Part shown: one piece after another, positions 48,180-60,536 of the stretch
Layout of the letters: every line of letters begins with the position of its first letter
Numbering within the stretch: the stretch's first letter is position 1
NCBI GenBank assembly: GCA_026225945.1
Contig: JAMJFZ010000597.1
Span: 1,661,501 to 1,725,500 of the forward strand
Reading direction: 5' to 3'
DNA length: 64,000 bases
Origin: Cricetomys ansorgei
Lineage: Eukaryota; Chordata; Mammalia; Rodentia; Nesomyidae
Position numbers and translations under genes: made by a program
The notes under the pieces: model-generated
Database searches by the model: none
What the model was told of the DNA's origin: nothing
Seen by the model: the letters and a program-made list of their open reading frames with translations, nothing else

Positions 48180-50700
48180 CGGGATTCAGTTGTGGCAGGG
48201 ATTAGAAGGAAAATAGTGTAAAGTTGTAATCCTTATCATTGAGAATATGTGACTGCATATTAAGGTGTCAAAAACACAAGATAGAAGCAAATTCAAACAC
48301 AGAATTGGAGTTACACATAGATTTCTAAATGCAGCTTGTCTTTGCTTAGAACTTGTAAGTCTAGTTTGCAGGTATGAGAGATCTTGTCATCGGCATGCTC
48401 TTGCATCTGTGAGACTCAGAAGGGACAGGTTATATTTTAGAGAAGAACTTCCTTAGGTGTTTTTTGTTTGTGTTTGTTTTTTTGTTATTTTGGCCCTGGT
48501 AACCCTCTATCTGAGAAAGTGTGAGCAGACATCACAAAGGCTGAGTGAAATCCAGTTGCCAGTCTTCTGGAAATATTGCTCCTGGAAATATCTCTTTTGA
48601 ACTGGGCTAAGAAGACAGCGGCTTAGTCTCACCTTTTCATACAGAAGCTGTATGAAGTTCATACAGAGCTGGAGCAGACAGTCACTCGTGACTTCTTGGA
48701 CTGTGGACTTTATGTCCTTTCCTGAACAAGTGACTAGAACAGTTAATGTTTCTCTTTCCAGGTGACATGAGTCATCTCTAATCATTTTTCACTCATCTGT
48801 TTAGAGCAACAGGATCTTCCGTTCGCCTTGAATATGCCAGCCGTTTTGTGCCCAAATCTACCAGCATTGTTGTAGCTGCTGTATCTTGTATAATGTTGTC
48901 TGCTCTCTTTCTCTAGAGTATAGCTGAAGAAATAAGCTATGGGTATGAGAATGTCCCTTACCTTTTGGGTAATGACTCCCGATGTCGTGCCTTGTCTTCT
49001 GTTTCATACAGAGCAAGAGATGTTTTAAAAAGGCTTGAGGCTGAGAGGCTAATTAGGAGACAGTGCCACTTCTGGAGGTACTGACATGGGGCAAGAAAGG
49101 AGACTGCCAGACCTGGTGACCCACCACGTGTAGAGAAGGAAAAACCCTGGGAAGGGTCCTGGTTTTCTGGCTTAGTGACAGTGCTGACATCTCTGAGATG
49201 GGATGAGACACACTGAGGATGTGATCTGTTGGAGTCACCCAGCGTGAAGAAACAGGGAGGGGTGTGGGTGTTAGGTGTGAGCTGGTGGGGCACCAGCTCC
49301 TACTATCTATCACTCTGACAATGGTTTATTTTAATCAGTGAGTCTGTAAACACTTCTCCGTGGACTATGGAGTTAACACTCTGGAGTCCAGACAAGTGAT
49401 AGAGATGGAAGGAAAGAGGGTAGGCATAAGGCCTCTATCATTCCTTTTCTGAAAGATGAAAGAGATTAGGAGAAATCACATTTAGGTGGGCAGGATAGAG
49501 CTCAGTTTCCTAGAACTATTGACTTGAGAGGAAGACTCTCAAGATTTGGAGCTTAACAGGAAAAGGTGTTGTCATGGGCATAAAAGCAGGAAAGAGAGAT
49601 AGGTGGTCGGATGTCAGACATTCAGGACCATGCCACTAGTAAGTAATAAGGTGTTTAGTTGGGTCAGGACAGAAGGCTGCCAAGGGTTATGATGAAAGTT
49701 AAAGTTTCAACCAAGTAGGTTGAGTCTATAGGATAAAAAGCCATGGGTTCTACCCTGTATCTGCTGATGAGCCCTTGAGAAGTTCCCAGCAGACTCTAGG
49801 TCCTCATCTATGCCAGGGAGACAGGGTCTCAGCTCAGAGAGCTGTCTCCAAGTGATTCCGATGAACATCAAATTTTGAGGATTGCTGAGATGGGGGAGTC
49901 TTTAGTTGTAGGGTGAGTGGTAAGGGCTGCTCACAGGGAGGGGGCCACCAGTTGGGCAGCTTTTGTAATCCTCTAGGTGAGGTAATGGAGGGCCAGCTGA
50001 AGCTGCTGAAGCAGATGAGCTCACCACTGGCCTGAGTCTAGAGAGAAGATGCTAGTTTACACAATAGCGTGGGCACACCTGGCTGTTCTGTTCTGTCTCC
50101 TCACATGGCTCTGCTAACACTCTCTTCTCCCCACTTCTCACCTAGAGTCTCCCTACCTGCATCTTCTTCTCTCTGTGTTGGAATGTTCTGGAGCATCTCA
50201 GGCACTCCTCTCTCTTTTACTCTGTACCAGTTCTTAAGCCTTTTCAATTGTTTTAAATGCTGTTTTCCGGTAGATGACTCCAACTGCTGTCAAGACTTCT
50301 CTGAACACAAGACTTAGCGTCCCAGGTGACTCCTTAGCACACTTTCCTAGAAGTCCAGATATCTCCCCTGCACTCCTCAAGGGTGCCACTTTGCTATTCC
50401 TGTCCTCCCAGGGAATTGGGGTTGGAACCTCATAGTGAAACTCTCTCTCAGGCCCGAGTGCAGACTGTCAGTGAATTTCACTGGCTTTGCCCTCACCTTT
50501 GGTCAGGAGTTACGGTTTCTCCCACGCTGCCTTCTCTTCTTGTTTGACTTTCCTGTGTTCACAGCTGTTTCCCTGCTGTGTATTTTCCAAGCAGCCCTAG
50601 TAAATCCTTTAAATAAGTCCTATCTTGTCAGTGTGTGCTCAGAACCCCCTCAGTGGGTTCCTGTCTCAGGAACGAGAGGAAGAATGCTCGTCCCTAGGTA
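48180..50700. other. Intronic, nothing firm recognised
   Basis: A T/G-rich run lies at 48455-48492. A segment near 49830-49900 weakly resembles an old MER repeat. No exon supported. Confidence 0.4.
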
Positions 50701-50702
50701 GG

Positions 50703-50830
50703 TCACCTTGCTTGTTTCTCATCTAATACAGGGAGAATAATTCCTAACTGTGGTGTCAGGATTAAATGAGATAAAGTTGGATAAACCCTGATCCATGTAG
50801 TTAAGGAATTCCTGCTCAACAAAGGGATAG
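50703..50830 (+). repeat. MIR SINE fragment
   Basis: The run 'gtttctcatctaatacaggg', 'gagaataattcctaactgtg' and 'gtcaggattaaatgagataa' is the MIR central-to-3' order (TTTCCTCATCTGTAAAATGG ... AGGATTAAATGAG). Confidence 0.75.
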
Positions 50831-50914
50831 AGTGTAAAGAAGAATTGGAGCTCACGTCAATTAAATCTTGGCACTGTGCCAGCCATACCACACATCTTTC
50901 TCAGTGTTTTTAAT

Positions 50915-51142
50915 TTATTTATTTTTGAAACAGGTCTCCCTATGTAGCTTTTGGCTGGACTCACTATGTAGACCAGGCTGGTCTCAAACTCAGAGATCCA
51001 TCTGTCTCTGCTTCCCAAGTGCGGAGAGTAAAGGCGTTCACTGCTATGTCCTGCCAAATTTTTATTATCCATTCTGAAGCTCAAACCCAGGGCTTTGAGC
51101 ATGCTAGGCATTTGTTCTACCATTAGGCTATACCCTAGCCCT
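50915..51142 (-). repeat. B4 SINE, antisense
   Basis: An antisense B1 half ('gaaacaggtctccctatgta', 'agaccaggctggtctcaaac', 'cttcccaagtgcggagagt') runs into an ID-like half ('aacccagggctttgagcatg', 'gcatttgttctaccattagg'). Confidence 0.8.
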
Positions 51143-51156
51143 GATTGTTTGAAATC

Positions 51157-51500
51157 GGTGTGTATGTGTGTGTATATGTGTGTATGTGTATGTGTGTATA
51201 TGTGTATGCGTGTATATGTATGTGTATGTGTACGTGGACAGTGTTGCATGTTGTTCCCTCAGGTTCCAAGCAACTTAATTTGAGACAGGGTCTCTCACTG
51301 AGCCTGGAGCTCATTCATTAGGTGAGGTTGGCTAGCCAGAGTCCTGGGGAATCTTCCTGTCTCCATCTCCTCAGAGCTGGCTTACAAGCATGCACCACCA
51401 CTCTTGGCATTTTCTTCACATGGGTTTGAGGAATTGGAGCTCAGGACCCCTATGCTTGTGTGGCAAGCCCTTTCTTACTGAGCCATCTCCCCTGCCCTGA
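51157..51500 (-). repeat. B3/RSINE1 SINE, antisense, with (TG)n leader
   Basis: TGTATG-type repeats (51157-51235) precede 'gagacagggtctctcactga', 'cctggagctcattcattagg', 'gaggttggctagccagag', 'gcatgcaccaccactcttgg' and 'cttactgagccatctcccct'. This is the antisense B3 order with a microsatellite grown from the SINE tail. Confidence 0.88.
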
Positions 51501-52320
51501 TTGTTTACATTTCTATCTCGACGATACAGTCACACAACGATTATACATAACTTGTTAAATCAGACATTCCCAGATCTGCGCACTCCCCCTGTTCTTCCTT
51601 GGATGCAGACACTGAAATTCTTTTTAATATTTTTCATGTTGGTCTCTAAGACATAGCATGTCCTGCTTTCTCATTCACTTGTTTATCATTATTTGGTGAT
51701 TTGTGGGTTCTGTAGAAACCCTGCCTCCAGCTCTACCCTGAATCCCGCCAGCACTTTTCCCTCAGCCCCTGTCACCAGAGCAGTTTCAGCGGGATCAGTA
51801 TGTGGGGTTTCACTGAAAGGACTGTGGTTTCTCTGACTGTTTTGGTTTCTGTGGCATCTCCTTGTTACTTGCTTGTTTTTGTATTTTTCTTATCACTGAA
51901 TTAAGCAAATTCTTTGCCAATTATATAAACCTCCTACAGTGCTCAGATGCCCTCAGCTTCATGTTACTACAGAAACCTCTCCCAGCGCTCAGGGCTGCCG
52001 TCTTTCACGCTGGTACATAGCTGGTACTCTGGCATCCCTCTGTGACTCCTACCACATTTCCTGTGTCCTCAAGGCTTATGTTTTCCAGAATAAATTCTTG
52101 GGTTGTTGTTCTAGTGGGAAAGCTAAATTTGATGTTTGAGTTCAGTTGCCTGTATTTACTTTGGGTCTGCCTGGTTTACTCTGCCCCTAACAGTAAGACT
52201 CATTTTATATGGATTGGAAGATGACCCAGTGGAGCCTCAGAGAAGTTAAATAAGTTGTATAAAGACCCACAGCCACGGTTCAGTAGAGCCCAGGTCTCTC
52301 TTTGTATCTATCTTTCTGTC
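51501..52320. other. Intronic, nothing recognised
   Basis: Unique-looking intron sequence. Confidence 0.45.
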
Positions 52321-52325
52321 TCTGT

Positions 52326-52326
<1 letters not shown>

Positions 52327-52365
<39 letters not shown>

Positions 52366-52832
52366 CACGCAGATGCACATACATGTGAATGCACCACTGG
52401 AGACCAGAGGTAGATGTAAGATATTTTCTTGTATTGTTGTCTGTTTGTTTTTTAATTTTAAGCAGAGTCTCTCACTATGTAGCTCTGGCTGAACTGGCAC
52501 TCATTATGTAGATCAGGCTGGCCTTGAACTCACAAGAGATCCACCTGCCTCTATCTCATGATTGCTGAGATTAAAGGTGTGCACCACTCCATCCTGGCTT
52601 CCACTTTGAGAGAGGGTCTGTCACTGAACTTAGAGTTCACTGATTGGCTAGACTGGCTGGTCAGTGAGCCCCCTGTATCTTCTTATCTCCCCTTCTCCAT
52701 CTCTGGGATTGCTAGTTTGCACCACCATGTCTAGGTTTTCTTTTCAGGCGACCACTGCGGATCAGAACTTATGTCCTCATCCTTGTGCAGCAAGTGCTTT
52801 ACCCACTGCACCCTCTCACCTGCCCCGGGCTT
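52327..52832 (-). repeat. B3 SINE, antisense, split by a B1, with (TG)n tract
   Basis: A (TG)18 tract (52327-52362) and a B3 tail are followed by an antisense B1 (about 52455-52600). The rest of the antisense B3 then resumes ('gagagagggtctgtcactga', 'ttggctagactggctggtc', 'gcaagtgctttacccactgc'). The B1 therefore inserted into the older B3. Confidence 0.8.
52455..52600 (-). repeat. B1 SINE nested in B3
   Basis: The run 'gtctctcactatgtagctct', 'gatcaggctggccttgaact', 'ccacctgcctctatctcatg' and 'gattaaaggtgtgcaccact' is an antisense B1 with B3 sequence on both sides. Confidence 0.85.
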
Positions 52833-53340
52833 AGGTGTTAACTGTAGTCTCTCTAGCTGCACAGCCTGTTTGAGGGTTTTTATAGCTGTAGTTGAGGATT
52901 TAGGAGCTGCCAAGAATCTCCTCTTCTTTTTCTCCACTATGCTTGAACAGCTACTAGCTCTTCCTTTCCCAAGGAGATGTCTCTTTTAGCCTTAGAGGCT
53001 GTCTCCCAAGCTTAGAGAGAGCAGAATGCATGTCTTAAAATAACCATTTACAAACAGCTGTGGTTTATGGGAGGCCTGTGTGTCACAGGAAGAAGATTTC
53101 AATTTCTTGTGATATGGTAGAACTTCTTTACCATTTCTTGGCTATCTGGGGAAGAGTCAGGGTCCCTCTCCCCCCACAAGCCTCACAGCCTGCAGAGGTG
53201 GGGAGGGCAATCTGCGAGGTGAAGAATATAACTCAGAATGGTGCCATCTTTGCGGTCACTGGATCAAAATCTTCCAGAGACTGACCTCGTGGTTTACTTT
53301 TACGCATTTAAACATAGTAGAACTTGTGACCTGTTACCTT
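52833..53340. other. Intronic, nothing recognised
   Basis: Unique-looking intron sequence without supported features. Confidence 0.45.
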
Positions 53341-53509
53341 TACAGTAAGAATGAATTCTGTTGGCTGATAAACAGAGGTCAGGGCAGGAGCCTAGAGAAG
53401 GATCTGTGATAAGCATAAGGATAGATTCTATTGGTGAAGGATGCAGAGTGCATGGGGCCTCTTTCATAGGGATAAGTTCTATTCATTGCAGGATTAGGGC
53501 CTAAACAAC

Positions 53510-53563
53510 GCTCAGGATATTGAGGGAATTCAGGTGGCTCAGGATATTGAGGGAATTCAGGAG
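53510..53563. repeat. 27-bp tandem duplication
   Basis: Two adjacent 27-bp units starting at 53510 and 53537 share GCTCAGGATATTGAGG and GAATTCAGG and differ at one position near the end. Just upstream, related words (GATAGATTCTATTGG at about 53421 and GATAAGTTCTATTCA at about 53471) suggest an older, larger repeat. Confidence 0.9.
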
Positions 53564-53649
53564 GCGACTGGCTCCTAATAGAATAGCAAAGGATCATCAG
53601 GTTGTTTGACCATATCACTCTAGCATCCCAGGTGATCGGGCATCATTCA

Positions 53650-54799
53650 TTTCCTTCCCATTGAAGACAATAGGCCCTTGTGATTGACAATCTTGGTTTC
53701 CCCAATGTTTATTCTAAGCTGTGCTTTCTACAGGGAGGGTCTGGGTATGAGGTGAACTCATGCTTCATGGAAGTTATATAGACTTTGGGTGATAGGTGCA
53801 TTACATGTAAGCCTTGCCTACTCTGCATGGTTGCTGGGTACAGCTGTTTTCTAGCTGGAGGAGCAGGGGTTTAAGAAAATTCCAGCTCTGTTCCCAATTT
53901 GCTCTGCACCCTGTTCAGTTTCAGGGTGTCCAACTGGTTCACGTTGTGCCCCTCATGAGATCATGGTGCCACCGTCACACATTGTTTTTCTAGAACATGA
54001 CTGTTCTTTCCTCATTGGCTGCTTTCATAAGTACAAGGGTCATTTTCTCATCTTGTAGTAAAGAGGAAGGTAAGGTCTTGCCTTAGTAGAAGCTGTGGTC
54101 TTAGCCGTTCTCACAGAGAAGAAAAGATATCATCCATGGGAGGCCTGTGAGTACAGGGAAAGGCAATGGTACATGGACCATACCTTTTCTTGAATGGAAC
54201 ACCCAGCCTTATCTTTGTGATCGTATGAACCTATTTCTTGGTGTCAGAAGCATAGCTGCTCACCTGGGCCAATTGCAGGGCTGTGTTAAGTGTTGACATA
54301 ATATGATATAACTGTGTCCATTGTAACTACTGTCATGGTGTTGGGAATGTTGAGATCATTGTCCTTTTCTGTACATCTCTCCTTCCTGGGCTAGAGTCCC
54401 TATACCAAATTGATGATTCCCCCCTGTTGCCTGTGATCTAGCTAGTAGGTTGCTGGTATACAATGATTAAACTGTTCTACCAAATTATAAAAGACATACA
54501 AACAAATCTTTATCCATTGGTAGGGAAGATGACTTGCTCCACTTCTCACTGTCTGCATACAGGCCACCCAACTTCCTCTTTGGACTTACTTTCTGGCTGT
54601 CTCTTTCCTCTGTCAGTGGGTGTCTCATTTGGATGCACTGTTTACTTTCTTCTCCTTCATTCTCTCTGGGACGCCCCTCAGCAAATTGCTTCTGGAATTT
54701 TCTATACACTAGCCACACATCTCCAGTGAACCCCACTGCTGAGGGAAATGTTACCTTCTGTTGTCTAACAGTTTCCTCCTAGATTTAAACATTCCATGC
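53650..54799. other. Intronic, nothing recognised
   Basis: No SINE or exon supported. Open frames around 54463-54782 on both strands are short and overlap. Confidence 0.45.
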
Positions 54800-55318
54800 T
54801 GTAGGAAGCTCCTTAAACAAAAAGGTAAACAACTCAAAATAGCTTCAGGAAGTCCCTGAAATTGACCAGATTCACTGGGCCCCCTCTCTGCCAGGGTAAG
54901 CAGAGCCAAGCTACAAAAAAGACTCCTAGGGAAGCCTAGCTGCCCAGAAGACTTCTGAGACCAAACCAGCTGCCCAGAAGAAGCAGAAATAAGCCAGGCT
55001 TCCTAGAAAAGGTTTATACCAGAGTCACTTGGAGAGGACACTCTCCGACCTGTTGAGCTGCCTACAGTCTGTGCAGTATGCTCCAGGTTCCCAGCTTTGT
55101 GAGCTGTCATCCATGCTGGGGTGGGCTTTGGTGATGTCTTTGAATCATTTCTGCTCCTGAAGTAACCCCTAACCAATATTCCTGTAAGTAATCCCAATAA
55201 AACTCATTGGTTCACCAAGCTGGACTTTGGTGGTATTTGATGGTGTCTGTCATGAGTTCCCTGTCTGCGGTGAGTAGATGTGTATGTTGCATCTCCCCAG
55301 GAAAAGTTTTGCTACACA
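54800..55318 (+). mobile_element. Candidate solo LTR (ERV class not assigned)
   Basis: TGTAGGAAGC start and CTACACA end give a short TG...CA inverted end. AATAAA at 55196-55201 follows 'accaatattcctgtaagtaa' and precedes an R/U5-like segment ('cattggttcaccaagctgg'). The layout and wording resemble rodent ERV LTRs that I have seen, but I cannot name the family and find no target-site duplication. Confidence 0.55.
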
Positions 55319-55690
55319 ACGTCACTCTATGAGGAACAACAGACAAGACAGAGAAGACAGAACACATCATTGCCTATTGTCAGATAACACTTGTGCCTCT
55401 GAGATTTGTGATGTTGTCTGATAAGAAATGATGTATGTGATTGTTTTCCCTTGTTCCTAGCACAGGGCTCCTAAAACTATTGAGGCATAGAGTAAGTATG
55501 AGAGATGTAGCTAAGGCTCTAGGTATATATAGAATAACTTTTGACATTTATAGCAAACCCCTTTTGATCGCATCTAAATTTACACAGATGTTATAACTCC
55601 CAGAGAATGAAGGCTAGTGACCAAATGAACCACCCGTTAGATTGGAGGGTTAGAATTAGCTTTAAATGTTGTGTTATCTCCCCCCATATA
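55319..55690. other. Intronic, nothing recognised
   Basis: Unique-looking sequence between the LTR candidate and a B2. Confidence 0.45.
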
Positions 55691-55936
55691 TATGTGTGTG
55701 TGTGTGTGTATAAATATGTATATTTTTATTTTATGTATATGTGTGTGCATGTGCCTCGGTATATATATATGTACCATGTGTGTACAGGAGCCTGTCAAGG
55801 TTAGAAGAGGTGTTGGATCCCTTGGAACTGGAGTTACAGATGGTTATGATCTGTCACATAGGTGCTTGGAACTGAACTTCTGTTCTCTGTAAGAGCAGGA
55901 AGTGCTCTTAACCGCTGAACCATCTGTCCAGCCCCA
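55690..55936 (-). repeat. B2 SINE, antisense, with TG/TA tract
   Basis: A TATG/(TG)n tract and a T/A-rich tail, then 'tggaactggagttacagatg', 'aggtgcttggaactgaactt' and the tRNA-like end 'aaccgctgaaccatctgtcc'. Confidence 0.9.
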
Positions 55937-55939
55937 TGG

Positions 55940-57385
55940 GTTAGAACTCTAAAATCCTACACTTGATCTCTTGAAATTATGAGTCTAGGTTTCATCATCT
56001 AGTCTAGCAGATTATCAACTCTGAGGCAGGGGCTGTAGACCTTGTTTTGTAGTCATTCAGCTTGGAGGCCTGAGCTTTTCACGGGCAGCTGGGCTTGGGA
56101 CAGCCTGTGGGACTGAGCTTGTGGGATCTGAGACCAACTCCTAGTATGTAGTGTTAAAATTGAATTGAATTATAGAAAACACCTTGCAGTTCACAGAAAA
56201 CAAAAGTTTAGTGTAGGAAAACCATATATATTTAATCTCACAAGTGTGAAAAAAGAAATGAAGTTTTATTTATTTCCCCAAGATTCTTGAAGCAGAGGTA
56301 GCTCCATTGTGTACTCTTCGCTGATGAGAGTTCCAGCTTAGACAGTCAGGAAGGGGGAGAATGGCTGTTAGCAGCCAGATGGGGATTGGCTAGAGAGACC
56401 TCTCCCTTCCCTGATGCAGTAAGATTGCCTGTGTTCCCACAGTGGGAGGCGGCTCCTGTGACATATTTTCCCTTGTACACCTGACACCATGATGCGTTAC
56501 AGTGGCCCCATGACAGAGCTGGCAGGGACCCACTGTTACTCACATGTCCTGCTGTTACCTCAGGTCCAGCAAGTCTAGAAGTGAGCTCATCAGCTCTGCC
56601 CAGAGCAGCTTCTCCAGTCTCAGCTCCTGGGCTGTGGCGAGGCTGAACCTTTGACTCATGCTCCTCTTTCCATGGGCTGCCATGGTTCACCCAGCTTGCT
56701 GTTTGCCAAATACAAACTCATCACTAGGTGAGCATTCCAGGTTCTCTTCTAAGCCTCTCTATTGCAGGGGTATATATCATGAGCCCTTAGGGGTTGCACC
56801 CTTCCATGTAGACCCCATCAATTTTCACCCTGGTCTGAGGTCCCAGACAGGACCAACCACGACTCATCAGAGGAGCCTGCCTGCTGAAATATGAGATCTT
56901 TCCTTGAAAATCTGTACTCTGTTTCCATCTGAGACCATTTGATATGTTAGACACTGGTATTCAGAGCTGTGAAGTACTGATTCCCAGGCTCCTCTTATTA
57001 AATTGCCCAGATCCTGCTTACGGGAGTCTGTGGAAGGCTTTGACTCATTGAGAGTAGCCAATTGCTCCTGTATAATCTCATCAACCACTTTGACCTTAGC
57101 CAACTATGTCCTGCCTTTACATGCCTCCCTGCCTCATGCACCGCCCCCTCTGCCTGGAAGAACATTCTCCTCCTTACCTTCTGAGAAAGTTCCTGCTCAT
57201 CTGTCAAGACTCAGTGACGCTGGCTACCTGCCTCTATCAGTACACCTCACCGTGTGTCGTAATTGTTTGTTATATATTTCTGTCTTTTCCAATAGACAGT
57301 GTGGCCCGTGGGAGCAGTTATCAATACCACTCCAGCGTCAAGCATGGCAGAGTTCAGGGGATGATGGTTGCCTGGATTCATGCAT
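55940..57385. other. Intronic, nothing recognised
   Basis: About 1.4 kb without recognised repeats. The overlapping two-strand open frames are probably chance. Confidence 0.45.
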
Positions 57386-57387
57386 TT

Positions 57388-57640
57388 TCTCACAAGTATT
57401 TACTTACAGAATACTTATGCCAGGTACCCTGCAAGGCACTGAGACAGAGTCGCCTGTTCCATTGGGAAGGTGTCAGGGTGGGAAGTGAACGCATAGATGG
57501 AGGAGATACTTAGGATTTGTATACTTTAGAGGAGCGATGTCCAGGAGGAGCCTCTCTGGGAAGGCACTTTGAAGCTGAGACCTAAGGACGAGAGTGACCA
57601 GCCTTGCAGAAAGCTAGGGAGTAAACTCAAGAGTAGAGAG
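57388..57640 (-). repeat. L2 LINE remnant
   Basis: The run 'caagtatttacttacagaat', 'atgccaggtaccctgcaagg', 'agcctctctgggaaggcact', 'ttgaagctgagacctaagg' and 'gagtgaccagccttgcagaa' follows the antisense L2 3' end order. Confidence 0.6.
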
Positions 57641-58395
57641 AGCAGGTGGCAGCTCGCAGAGGAGGACGTGGTCGCAGAGTGTGTGGGGAGCAGATGGGAA
57701 GAGCTGTGTCGAGCTGGCCTGGCAGCGCTGTTGTCATAGGTCATGGTGAGGACTGTGGTCATTTTCCCTTCGAGGAGCAGTGAGGCAGTTTTTGGAGGGA
57801 AGTATTTCAAACTAAGGTGTCCCGGTGGCTGAGCAAGCCCTGCTTCTGCTACTGTGTCTGTGCCTTGTCTGCTACCTGAGCCAAGCTCCCTTCCCCTTCA
57901 GACTCCAATATTGCCACACTCTGGGGCTAGCCTGGGCCACTTGCCTGCTTCATGGGAGCTCTGGCCCTTGTTTTAGAGTGTGTGACCCATATTAGGACCT
58001 CAAAGTACCAGTCAGGTCCCCTGATTCTCTCTGTGAATGACTATTCTCATTCTCTTAAGCTAGCTGTACAGTGAGTGGATCTTGACTTGACAGATTCTCC
58101 TTCCCCCCACTCTCCTGTCCCACTACCACCCCTAGCCAAGTGCCTTTGCTTCTGAGCCTTCCTTGGCCCTGTGGGATACTGTCTTTCCCTCTACATGCAG
58201 AATGGCCTTCTTACTTTGTCTTGCACTCTTGCAGGGGAACCACCCTCTTAATGTAGCTGGGTTCTTCCTTCCTGGCCCATGCCCTTTAGCTTCAGATCTT
58301 GTCTTATGAACTGGTCTGGCAAAGGTATGTCCAGTAGTATTTCCCCACTTTAAAAGCAAAACAGCAAAGCCAGACTTTATCGTATGCAAGGAAAG
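57641..58395. other. Intronic, nothing recognised
   Basis: No supported feature. Confidence 0.45.
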
Positions 58396-58397
58396 GT

Positions 58398-58545
58398 CAG
58401 TATAATTTTACTGACCCTCTAATACCAAAACCAATCTTGTGAGTTAGATGTTGTTGTCCTCACTTTACAGCTTAGGAAACCAAGGCTGAGTGATCACACA
58501 GTAAATAGTAAATGGCAGATCTGGGTCTGGACTTGACCTACTTCT
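58398..58545 (-). repeat. MIR SINE, antisense
   Basis: The run 'cttgtgagttagatgttgtt', 'ctcactttacagcttagga', 'aaccaaggctgagtgatcac' and 'aatggcagatctgggtctgg' is the MIR antisense order. Confidence 0.75.
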
Positions 58546-59530
58546 TTGTGGTGTTAACTTCCTTGACTATTCCATCTCCCAAGCCACTCCTGTGTGGTAC
58601 CTAATTTCCTCCAGAGGTCCCAAGTGAGCGGAGCCCTTCAGAACCATCTGTTTCATGCTTTGGTGTGGGAACCATGTCTGGGTCATTCAAAGTACTGATG
58701 CACATTAGGCACTTGCGTAGGTTTTGCTGAATGAGCAAACAAACAATGACTCCTTTTCCCGGAGTCATGTTTATAGACATGAGCTCAGTATCTTTTCAGG
58801 ATGACAAATGTTGTTGCAAGACCTCTCCTGTCATCCAGGGAGGGGAGAAGCGGAAACACAGGTGGAGGCAGCAAGAAGACAACTTAGCTCCAGTGCCTTT
58901 CTAGGAGGCAGAATTGTCCAGAGATGGAAATAGTTGCTCAGGGTAGGTGGGGATGGGGAGAAAGTCCCTCATCCCTAGTGATGGGTCCTAAGAAAGGGGA
59001 TTGAACATTAGGTAGTGGTTGGACTGTGTATCCTAGAAGATGTTTTTGAGCCTAGAGAGGCTGGGATTTAGCCTAGAATGGTGTTGGATAAACATCTAAG
59101 ATAGTCAGAGGCAGTGTTCTTGGGACAGCATTCTCTCTACGTCTTTACACTTGTGACTCTCCTAGGTGGGGCACGTTGGTCATTTGGAGAAATGATAGTG
59201 ACAGTCTCAGCATTTCAGCCAGGATCACATCTAAGGGAAGGACTGTGGATACGGGGCACATGTGCCCATTAGACAGTCAAGCCTTCCCTAGTGGTTGTTA
59301 GCGCTTCTGGGGCCTTGATACTCAGCATGGAGAGGTGTAACAACTGTCTTGCTGCTACAGGGACCTCTGGGTAAGCTGTTAGCTCTTCATTACAAAAACT
59401 GAGTGTTCAAGATTCATGGCATAAGAACATTCTTACCAGGAGGGAGAGGCTATTGAGTTGCTGGAAACTAAATATTTACTACTAGTTTTACCATCCCCCA
59501 CCCCCAGTCATCATATTCGCCGTTATGACT
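58546..59530. other. Intronic, nothing recognised
   Basis: No supported feature. Confidence 0.45.
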
Positions 59531-59539
59531 TGACCATTG

Positions 59540-59692
59540 TTATTTTGCGTGTGCCATGGCATGCGTGTGGAGATCAGAGGACAACTTTCGGAGTCTGCCC
59601 TCCCCTACCTCTACACGGGTTCTGGGGATAGAACTATGGTTGTTAGGCTTGTGCAGCAAGCACTTTCTCTGTTGGACCATCTTGCTGGCCCC
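59540..59692 (-). repeat. B3-type SINE 5' part, antisense
   Basis: The run 'gcgtgtggagatcagagga', 'caactttcggagtctgccct', 'gttctggggatagaactatg' and 'gcaagcactttctctgttgg' is an antisense B3 lacking the middle body. Confidence 0.7.
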
Positions 59693-59699
59693 TGGACTG

Positions 59700-59939
59700 A
59701 TCTATTTTATTTTTTAGATTTTATTTATTCTTATTTTATGTGTATGAGTATTTTGCCTGTATGTCTGTCTGTATACCATGTGTAGGCAGTGCCCACAGAG
59801 GCCAGAAGAGGGCATTGGGTCCTCTGGAACTGGAGTTCTACAGACAGTTGTGAACTTCCTTGTGGGTGTTGGGAACCAAACCCAGGTCCTGTGGGAGAGC
59901 TGCCAGTACTCTTAACCACAGAGCTATATTGCTAGCCCC
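59700..59939 (-). repeat. B2 SINE, antisense
   Basis: The run 'tattttatgtgtatgagtat', 'tttgcctgtatgtctgtctg', 'ctggaactggagttctacag' and 'actcttaaccacagagctat' is a nearly full-length antisense B2 directly beside the B3 piece. Confidence 0.9.
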
Positions 59940-60237
59940 TGGCCTGGATTCTTAATGAAGGTGTAGTTGTGTGTGCAGTTAACACAGTGTTGTATGCGTA
60001 AGCATTTGTGGAGAAAGAAAGTAGCCATTTTATTCATGGTAATTACGCTTAACACCAAAACAAAGAAAACTTTTAAAGTTGCTGACTGTGTTTATTACCA
60101 TCATTTTGGTCATGGTGCCATGAGGCTTTTGTATATGCCCAATCTCAACAGACAGAACGCATTAAAGATATGCAGTTCTTTGTTTATCAATTATCTGCAG
60201 TAAAGCTACTTTTTTAAACTTTGAAAAATATACATTA

Positions 60238-60385
60238 GCCAGCCAGTGGTGGTGCATGCCTTTAATCCCAGCACTCAGGAGGCAGAGGCAGGCGACTCAC
60301 TGTGAGTTTGAGGCCAGCCTGGTCTACTACAGAGTGAGTTCCAGGACAGCCAGAGGTTCAACAGAGAAACACTGTCTCGAAAAAA
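60238..60385 (+). repeat. B1 SINE, full length, upstream of Ppfibp2 exon
   Basis: Complete B1 with 'ggtggtgcatgcctttaatc', 'gaggccagcctggtctacta' and a 3' block 'ccagaggttcaacagagaaa', close to the window's B1 subfamily. A partial flanking repeat (GAAAAATAT) is seen before the element and after the CA tail. Confidence 0.93.
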
Positions 60386-60395
60386 ACAAAACAAA

Positions 60396-60431
60396 ACACA
60401 CACACACACACACACACACATACATACACAC
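60396..60431. repeat. (CA)n microsatellite on B1 tail
   Basis: CA tract arising from the A-rich tail of the B1, about 105 bp upstream of the splice acceptor. Confidence 0.95.
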
Positions 60432-60536
60432 AAAGAAAGAAAAATATGTGTTGATGGATCTAAAGCACTTTCATGGTCTTGCACATGTAACGTATAACTT
60501 CTGTAATTTCTCCTTTGTTCTGTATTTGAATTTCAG

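Noticed and set aside
53379..53618. Repetitive peptide with FPQYPE and RTYPYE motifs
   Set aside because: A consequence of the 27-bp tandem and related DNA repeats. No evidence of expression.
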